DNA from: Panax quinquefolius
Lineage: Eukaryota; Streptophyta; Magnoliopsida; Apiales; Araliaceae
Direction of reading: 5' to 3'
Assembly (NCBI GenBank): GCA_020205615.1
Contig: CM035173.1
Location: 51,388,617-51,452,616, forward strand
DNA: 64,000 nt
Shown piece after piece: positions 56,746 to 64,000 of this stretch (position 1 is its first letter; every line of letters starts with the position of its first letter). A model generated the notes under the pieces. That model was not told the origin of the DNA, searched no databases, and worked only from the letters and a program-made list of their open reading frames with translations. Made by a program: the position numbers and the translations under genes.

Positions 56746-59214
56746 ATAAACAAGCTAGATATCAGCTTCGTTGATTTGCTTAACATGTTGAAAAATGATG
56801 AGAGTCACTTTCCGACCAAGAAAGACCATGTCTTACTGGTAGGGGCCAAAGGATCTTCTGAAAAGAAGAACGATTCTAAGAAGGTAAATAGAAAGGCAAA
56901 AACAAAGGATAATAAGAACAAAACTGATACGAATAGCAAAGGAGTTTGCTTCCACTGCAATAAGCCCGACATCGAAAAGAAATCTGAGAAGCATCTTGCA
57001 GAGGCTAACCAAAAGAAGCTTAGTGAAGTTTTGGTTACAAATACAAATTTGTTCATGATTTAAAATAAATTTTTCTTTAAGTCAAGGTTCTACTTGGATA
57101 TTGGATATCGACTTTGGTTATCATAAATATAGATTTATGAAGGGACCAAGAAGAAGTAGAAAGCTAAACAAAGATAAATAATCTTATGTGTGGGAAATGA
57201 AGCAAAGGTTGCTACATTAGCTATAGAAACTTATAGTTTAGCAATGCCTACGGGCAAGTCTATTAAGTCAATAAGTGGTTATTGTATTCCAGTTCTCGTT
57301 AAAAACATTATTTCCATTTTATTGTTGGACAATGAAATCTTTGGTATTATATTTAAGAACAATTGTTGTTCTATTTATAATAATAATGTTTTGTATAGAA
57401 CTGGAATATTACTTAATGGATTTTATATACTTGACTTACGTGTAAATAATTTTGAAAATTGAACAAACTAGTATAAGAAAAGGAGATGATTATTCAAAGA
57501 GTTGAATGTATGTATTTGTTGAAATATAAGTGTGAATTATTTGAAAGGTTCAAAGAATTCAGAAGTGAAACAAATTGGCAAAGTATTAAGATTCTTTGAT
57601 TAGATCAAGGAATAAATACTTGTGCAATAAGTTTTTAGATCATCTCAAATGCTTTTCTCACAATGGATGCCTTTTGATACACAATAATTGATTGATGTAT
57701 CTAAAAGGAAAAATTGTACCTTGTTGGAGATGGTACGGTCCATAATGATTTTACCGACATTCTAGTATTTTTTTTTGGGATAATGTCCTAAAAATGGCTG
57801 CATATCTACGGGAAAGGTAACCTCAAAAATCCGGCCCCAAGACTCCATAAAAGTTATGGACAGGGAGGATTCCTAATCTTAAGTATGTTAAGATAAGGGG
57901 TTGTCCAACTTATGTGAAAAGGTTTCAAAGGATAAGCTTAGGACAAAATTTGACAAGTACAGATTTGTGGGACATCCTAAAGTAAGTTTAGGGCATATGT
58001 TCTATAATCCTACTTAGCAAAAGGTGTTTGTTGAGAAACATGCCGCTTCTAAGATAAAGATGTTTATCATTAAAGGGGCTAGTGGGAGGATAATAGATCT
58101 TGAAGAGTTCAAGAACCACAAAACACTATAAGTCAAATAAGAGGAACACGTAGATAGACTATTATACCACAAGATAAATCGTAACGGAATAGTACCGAAG
58201 ATACCGGAGGTATGGATTCATCATAGATGATGATGATGAGGTACGCATCATAGAAGATGATGATCCAGAGTTACATACGATGAGGTAAGAGTTCTAGTGT
58301 ATACAAAAGGGTCAGTGGGAGCGTCGTGAAATTTCTAGTATTATATGTTGATATACTACGGATGAGGAATAACATATCAATGCTATAATCAGTAAAGATA
58401 AAGTTGTCTAAACATTCCTCCATGAATGATTTAGGAAGAATATCTTAATTGGGGATACAAATCTATATAAATAGATTTCATAGGATGTTCGACTTAACCC
58501 AAGGAACATATATTCCTTTGATGCTAAAGTCGTTTAGCATGGCAAACTCCATGGGATATCTCATGTTGATGAGCCCTGGAGTGTATCTCTCTTAATAGTC
58601 CCCATAGACTCCAAAAAGAGAGATCACATGAGTAACTATCATGTATGCAATGAAATGTACGAGACCGATGTTGATCACCATATTATGGAGAAGTTCACTA
58701 TGAGTCGTTGAAAAACATATTAAAGTGCTTAACCCAAGACTAAGGATGTGATCATATTCATGGTGGGTCTAAATTAAAACTAGAGGGCTTAACAGACTCA
58801 AGTTTTTCAGACGCACTAAGATGACAAAAAATCCACTTTAAGGTAAAGCGTTATCTTGAGCAAGGTGCGTTGAATTGGAAAGGTTCCAAACAAAGAAAGA
58901 GTTCTTTGGTTTAGTGATAAAGACAAAGTATATAGCTATAAATGAAGTCGCAAGTTGATTGTTTGGATTAAAAGTTCATTACGAACTAGGAATAGTTCCT
59001 AAGTCTCATCTTGGATCTAAACATGTGTTGTAGCATTTTCATTTGATTATAAGAATCATTGAAAGATGGGAAATCACTATAGAGATAGTGGACTCTCGTG
59101 AACAACATTACATATCCATTAACTAAAGCTTATCCAATGTACAGGATAATCGTCACTTAGAGAAGAAGAGTATGAGATACCACCATGACGATTGGCTTTA
59201 AGCAAGTGGGAGAT
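56746..59214 (+). pseudogene. Ty1/copia fragment 2 (gag end to RNase H)
   Basis: 56776-57063 holds the gag end (LNMLKNDESHFPTKKDHVLL ... CFHCNKPD, a CCHC knuckle that lost its His and last Cys). At about 57095 the protease site reads YLDIG instead of DTG. 57190-57462 is the pre-integrase part (PVLVKNIISILLLDNEIFG, GFYILDL). Integrase remnants lie at 57490-58130, RT remnants at 58380-58640 and RNase H remnants at 58780-59160, all with many stops. It ends at the polypurine tract AAGTGGGAGAT (59204-59214). The order gag-PR-IN-RT-RH defines copia; motifs resemble the Tnt1/Tork group. Confidence 0.83.
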
Positions 59215-60280
59215 TGAAAGTAGTATGCACACAAGCCAATTATGTTTGATGATAAAGCAAGCATATACTTTGTAACAATCTTATTCATTTATTAATAAAA
59301 GTATTAATTTATTAAAGGCTTTTAATTATCTACATGATCTTTGTTTTTATAATATGTGATAAACCCATAGTTTTAAGCAATGCTTTTAGAATAATGATGA
59401 TGATCATTCTAATGAGATCTAAATTCTTAGAAAGCTTAAAACTAAAATAGTTTCCAATCCCCAATCGTTGGGAATTAGTGAATTCGGATAGTTTGGTACA
59501 TACGTTGCTTGCTCATTGGATGAGGACGATTGATCTCATGATCATATGTGTGGAGACACTAAGGTAAGTATGTAGGTGCTTATTAGAGAATAAGTTCACT
59601 GAACGTGACTCGCTAAGGAATACCTAATGGAGTTTTATTTGCATGTCAATAGGAATTCCTGTAGTGATAGTAGTACAAGTGATCCTTGGACTTGAGATTA
59701 TCATAGTATCTTGTGTATGATGAGTTATACTTTGACTTATTCCTTAAGACCCTTAGGGTATATCAAAGGGTATACTTGGGTATAATAAGTTGTACATAGA
59801 GATAATGTATGATCAATAAAGAATCTACCACTTCTAGTAAAAGAAGAGAAATGTCCTATGTGATTCGATAAATGACAACCCAAAGAGTCCTTGGCTATAA
59901 GGTAATAAAATTAGAAAGGAGTTTCTAATTTGCATTATTTGGTGTTGTGCATTTAAGGATCGAAATACATATAATTAAATAAAATAAGACTTGATAGTAA
60001 TTCCATGTCTTATATTTAATTGGGACATTGTATGGTGGAAGGATTGAATTGTCTGATAACTATTTACTCAAAGGTTCTTTTATGATTAATGTTGAAATCT
60101 ATATTATCTAGAAAGTCATTGATCGTTAGGGAGGCTTATCCCTATTGTAGAATAAATATTATTTATTTAAATAATTAATAATTTAATTTATTTATTTAAA
60201 TAAGATTAGAATTGTTCTGATTGATTTATTCACAGCCGGTTTAATATGGAGAACCTAAAGGGTCACATCATAAAGTAGAG
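59215..60280 (+). repeat. 3' LTR of copia fragment 2, truncated
   Basis: Starts TGAAAGTAGTATGC after the polypurine tract. It aligns with 40017 onward for about 1 kb and stops near 60270, where Sirevirus LTR sequence begins. Confidence 0.7.
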
Positions 60281-60282
60281 CT

Positions 60283-61135
60283 TGATATATTTTGGCAGAG
60301 TTTCAACTTTGTTCTTAGTGATTCGTGCTTGGATTTTAATCCTCGTACTCTTTTATAGACTTTTGAAAATCATCTCATTGGAGAGTTCCCATTGGTGCAT
60401 TTAATGCTATGCATCAAGATGTTCTTTGATGTTGACCTTTAGAGTAAGTATTAGGCTTGTTTTCGGCCCTGGCAAGTCCCATCAGATTGTAGTCTAACCT
60501 ACCATATGTGAGTGGTGTCACATCTTCAATGCTAGATTTAGACATACCATTATTTGATCTTCTTATTTGAAGTTGAAGATGGTGAGAAACATCTAGAAAT
60601 ATTTTCTCTACAATGCTCTGCATTTGTAAGTCCTATGACAGTTCTGGCATGCTCTACGAACTTTGACTAATCATAGAGTTTGGTGAAGAACGTAGAGTCT
60701 TGACTTAAGTTACTCGACGTTCTGAACTCTACGAAAAGTTATTTTACAATTAGAGATGTAATCTACGAAGAGTTCTCTATCTTCTGCTCTACGAATGACT
60801 CTTCTTAGGTAAGCACTTTACGATGCTTGAGTAGACTTTGCGAACTTCTCTTTACTCTGTGAACACTTCGACAGCTATACGATCACTCAACTGATGCTCT
60901 ACAAAAACTTAGATTACTCTGTGAACTGAATTAACAATATTATATAATCGAATTGATCATATCACTTATACATTAAAATAACTCAAATGATCAACCTAAC
61001 AAGTTTGATCATTCTATTTCGATGTCCTTGTACAAATATATCTTAGATAAGGACTTTACAAAACTATTGAACAATTATACAGTACTATAAACACATCATC
61101 AAATTTAAACATGTATATCTTAACAATTACTAACA
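60283..61135 (-). repeat. Sirevirus 3' LTR (outer edge approximate)
   Basis: On the - strand the LTR starts TGTTAGTAATTGTTAAGATA at 61135, directly after the polypurine tract. The far edge is set at 60283 because copia 2 LTR homology ends there; no target duplication confirms it. It carries several copies of TTCGTAGAG(T/C) (on the - strand) between 60650 and 60800. Confidence 0.6.
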
Positions 61136-61156
61136 ATCTCCCTCTATTTGATGATG
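61136..61156 (-). other. Sirevirus polypurine tract
   Basis: On the - strand CATCATCAAATAGAGGGAGAT followed by the LTR. Plant Sireviruses typically have CATCATCAAAAAGGGGGAGAT at this place; three positions differ. Confidence 0.75.
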
Positions 61157-61249
61157 AAAAAACTAGTAGTTTAAGAACAAACGTCAATTCTAAGATGCAA
61201 AGAACATAAATAGGTAACAGGCCTTATCATACAGTAAGAAACTATATCT

Positions 61250-63170
61250 CTACATCAAAAGAATGAATTTTATTGATGTATAAGATTTTGTACAAATTTT
61301 GAAAATTTTACAACAAACAAATATTTCAGATACAAAAAAAGTTATAACTTTATACCTACTATCTCCCACTCTTTTCTTTAGAAAACCAGTACTTCTTAGC
61401 TGCAATCCTTTTCTCAATTTTGGCTCTATCTTCAACTTGCTTTCTTCAAATCTCTTTTTATTAAATCTCTTGGGCCAAGATCAAACATATTAGGTCTTTC
61501 TTCTCCTGATGTGAGTCCCTTGAAGATTTCTATTGAGATACGAGGATCACCTAATATGAGTTTAGTGCTAGTTGAGGTCATTTGCATTTGGATCATGTCG
61601 TGAGGAGGAAGAATGTCCATGATCAGTAGGAAAAGTAGTTTTAGGAGAGCTGAACGCTGGAGGATAGATAGAAGTTTTCACTTTCATTGATCTTTTCTCC
61701 CCCTGACTTAGTAGCTTATTTCCCCCCTCTTTGTCAGCATTCAAAACATATATTTCTGCTGATAATTCTTTGACACTTTGAACCATTTCTTGCATTTGAT
61801 TACGAGATAAGGCAATATCATCTTGATTTTCTTGCAGCCTTGCTTCTATTTTTCACATTGTTGATGTACAAATGTCATTTCAGAGTCTGTTCGTTCTAGA
61901 GCATTGTCTATTTGCTTCATCTGATTCATTACCATGCTCTTGAACTCATTGAGGGAGTTGCTGAGGTCAAAGAATTTCTCAGTGAGGGCTTTTATGGTGT
62001 TTTCATTTGCTTCTTGAAGAGTAAGAACTTCCTCTTTATGATCTTGAAGGCATTTGAAGTAAAGAACATCCCTTTGCTTATGATTCTCAATAATGTCTTT
62101 TAATAGTTCTTTCATGTCTTTTCTAAACTCTTTGGACATATCTATTGGAACTTTGGTTGCTACCTCTGCAACACCCTTTAAGGTGTTTTTAATTGAAGTA
62201 GAAGAGTGCTCAAGATTGGAATGAAGCTCATCCGCAATGAGATCCATAAGTTCTTTTAACTGAGGTTTAGAGGGTATTATTGAGACCCGCTCCAAAATTC
62301 ATTCTAACAGCTCTTTAGAACCAACATTATCACTCCAAGAGATGTTTGTCAAAGTAAGGGTTAGATCAAAGTATTCATTATTAGAAGAAAAAGGTATATC
62401 TTGAGGAGTTATTCAAAGAATATCTGGTTGTATAGATTGTATAATTTGTACAGGTTGTACAAATTGTATAGGCGATGAAGGATGTAGAGGAGAATTTATA
62501 GGTGTAAAGAGAATGTAGGAAAAATTTGTTAATGATGGAGAGTTTGAGTGAAATGGGAAATGAATGTGTGTGGGAGAACTAGTATTATCTACATCAACCG
62601 TAAGGTTTTGGGACTCTACAATCGGAGAGTGTGAGTTATTTACATCATCTATAGAGTGTTGAGACTCTACGAATGGAGAGTTATAAAAAGAATTAGGAGG
62701 TGATGAAGGTTTCTCAGAGATCCTAGATGGTGACTCTACGACCTTGTCATTGTAAACAAAAATGAATGAATAAATTTTGAATAAGTAAAGAAGAATTTAC
62801 TAATTGTAGAGATTCTATCATATCTATAGGAAGAATAGAAGGTTTTATTATCGATTATCTTCTTAGCATAATGAAGAACCCTATGAAAGTTCTGAGCCAT
62901 CACTTTTACATTGGGATAGGTCTTGAACGCCCAAGTGATGAAGCTTAGATTTTTGGAAAGAAGATCTCGAAGCAAGGGCATGAGAAGTAGAAAGAAGTAC
63001 AAATTTTCAGCTTGATTGCTGTAAAATATTATAGTTCTGTCCATAGTAACTCTGCCCTGATGGAACTCCCCAGTGAATTCAACATCTAGTTCTTCTGATT
63101 CTATTTTTTGAGGAATTGAGGGGACTTCATGAGTTACTTCTGGTTGCTCCCCCTCAACTTGTGCATTCAT
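61250..63170 (-). pseudogene. Sirevirus env-like (third ORF) region, broken
   Basis: It lies directly upstream of the Sirevirus polypurine tract on the - strand, where these elements can carry an env-like ORF after pol. From the right: 63170-62736 (PSIPQKIESEELDVEFTGEF, FKTYPNVKVMAQNFHRVLHY), a Pro/Ser-rich linker with VES repeats (about 62735-62400), a 149-codon frame 62295-61846 strongly predicted to be helical (KELLKDIIENHKQRD, LTLQEANENTIKALTEKFFD), a likely coiled coil, then 61795-61250 in several frames. Sirevirus env-like proteins often have coiled coils. The function of these proteins in plants is unproven. Stops and frame changes indicate decay. Confidence 0.5.
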
Positions 63171-64000
63171 TTACTCAAAAACAGGAGGACTATGTTCAAC
63201 CCCAATATCTGCAAACACTGATTCAATTATCCTTGCTTGAACCACTGAATCATTTGGTGAGCTTTAATTTGGCACTGGTGACTCTCCCTTTAAACCAACT
63301 TCTTTCTCTTCTAGATGGTCTGATGACCTTTTCTTTCTTTTCTTCTTCTCCACAATGTGGATAGGCTTTCTCTTTTTCTTCTTTGTTCAGGATTTCGCTC
63401 CTTCATAGCCATTTCCTCATTTTCATCTTGACGCTCTGGCAGATTAGCAATCCCAACTAATTCATATTCATCAACAGTTGGCTCGAGTTAACCAGTTGTC
63501 CTAGCCATTTCATCAACTACCATTACCGACTCTGTGATAGAAGAGTTTGGTTGCTCTACGATCAGAGACAATATTGATTTCTTTTAGCGCTTGCTATTTA
63601 TCCCTTTCTTCTTGATTAGTTTAGAGATGGTAGAACTCTCATCAAATTTTTCTTTGTTCTTTTATGCCTTCTTCTTCTTTATCATCATATGGGGCTTGTC
63701 TTATGTGGAGGTTAGAACACCTTGAACATGTAAGGCAGCAGAACCTTGAGATGTTTCCCTTGGCCTTTCAGCCTTTATGTTCCCCTTGTTCTTCCTCATT
63801 AGTCCTGTTGAATATTTTTCTTCATTGGACCCTTCATCAGTTATTGCAACCTTCCTTTTCTTTGAGTTTTAGAACCTCACTCTGTGTCTTCTCACTGTCC
63901 TCAGGTTGTCTTGATCTAAAGATCTCAATAGGATATTTCTTCCAATTATCAAATAACTTAGGAGTAATCTTCTTGTTTACATTGTGGGCTTCTCCCTCAT
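63171..64000 (-). pseudogene. Lys/Arg-rich upstream part of env-like region
   Basis: On the - strand, several short frames rich in KKK/RKR tracts and acidic stretches, including NKKITPKLFDNWKKYPIEIF near the right edge. This may be the N-terminal half of the env-like ORF; pol would lie beyond the window. Stops break all three frames. Confidence 0.4.

Noticed and set aside
1..64000. Integrated plant pararetrovirus (caulimovirid) sequence
   Set aside because: All RT fragments have LTR, integrase or chromodomain context of Ty3 or Ty1 elements; no movement or coat protein motifs were seen.

Overview
This window is AT-rich, repeat-dominated nuclear DNA from a flowering plant. Almost every part I can name is a plant transposable element: Tekay/Del-like Ty3 chromoviruses, an Athila-type Ty3 element, Ty1/copia pieces including a Sirevirus end, and an En/Spm (CACTA) DNA transposon. 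I found no rRNA, tRNA, CRISPR array or confidently recognisable host gene. Species cannot be read from the sequence. Every element is broken, and no full-length uninterrupted pol frame remains.

Layout. 1-391: an Athila-like gag fragment and two tiny LTR ends in opposite orientation. About 900-3115: a 5'-truncated CACTA element with a spliced Transposase_24 gene, subterminal repeats and its right terminus. 3387-13792: a reverse-oriented LTR-like block carrying a solo LTR (6842-12284) that itself carries another solo LTR (7158-9863). 13793-18621: Tekay element 1 (+ strand), truncated in reverse transcriptase. About 18622-38162: an Athila element (- strand) split by Tekay element 2 (22132-33645, + strand, perfect GAAAT target duplication), whose 3' LTR is split by a further solo LTR (30029-32488). 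39046-41600: copia fragment 1. 41600-44060: an unusual GGTTAC-repeat region with a short intron-containing reading frame. 44061-56745: an LTR palindrome and Tekay element 3 (- strand), split by two solo LTRs (46485-50466, TSD TTTCA; 51651-54620, TSD TGTAG). 56746-60280: copia fragment 2. 60283-64000: 3' LTR, polypurine tract and env-like region of a Sirevirus (- strand).

How the parts may work together. Each Tekay-family LTR complete enough to judge carries a TATA box, then roughly 100-190 nt without an ATG, then a splice-donor-like AG|GTAAGG. Elements 1 and 2 both have an acceptor-like AG exactly 9 nt before the gag ATG. The predicted intron would remove a long ATG-rich leader, the primer binding site and a tandem array of hairpins with covarying stems. 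This would separate a spliced Gag messenger from the unspliced genomic RNA. It is the most interesting pattern in the window; it rests on sequence comparison within the window only and has not been tested.
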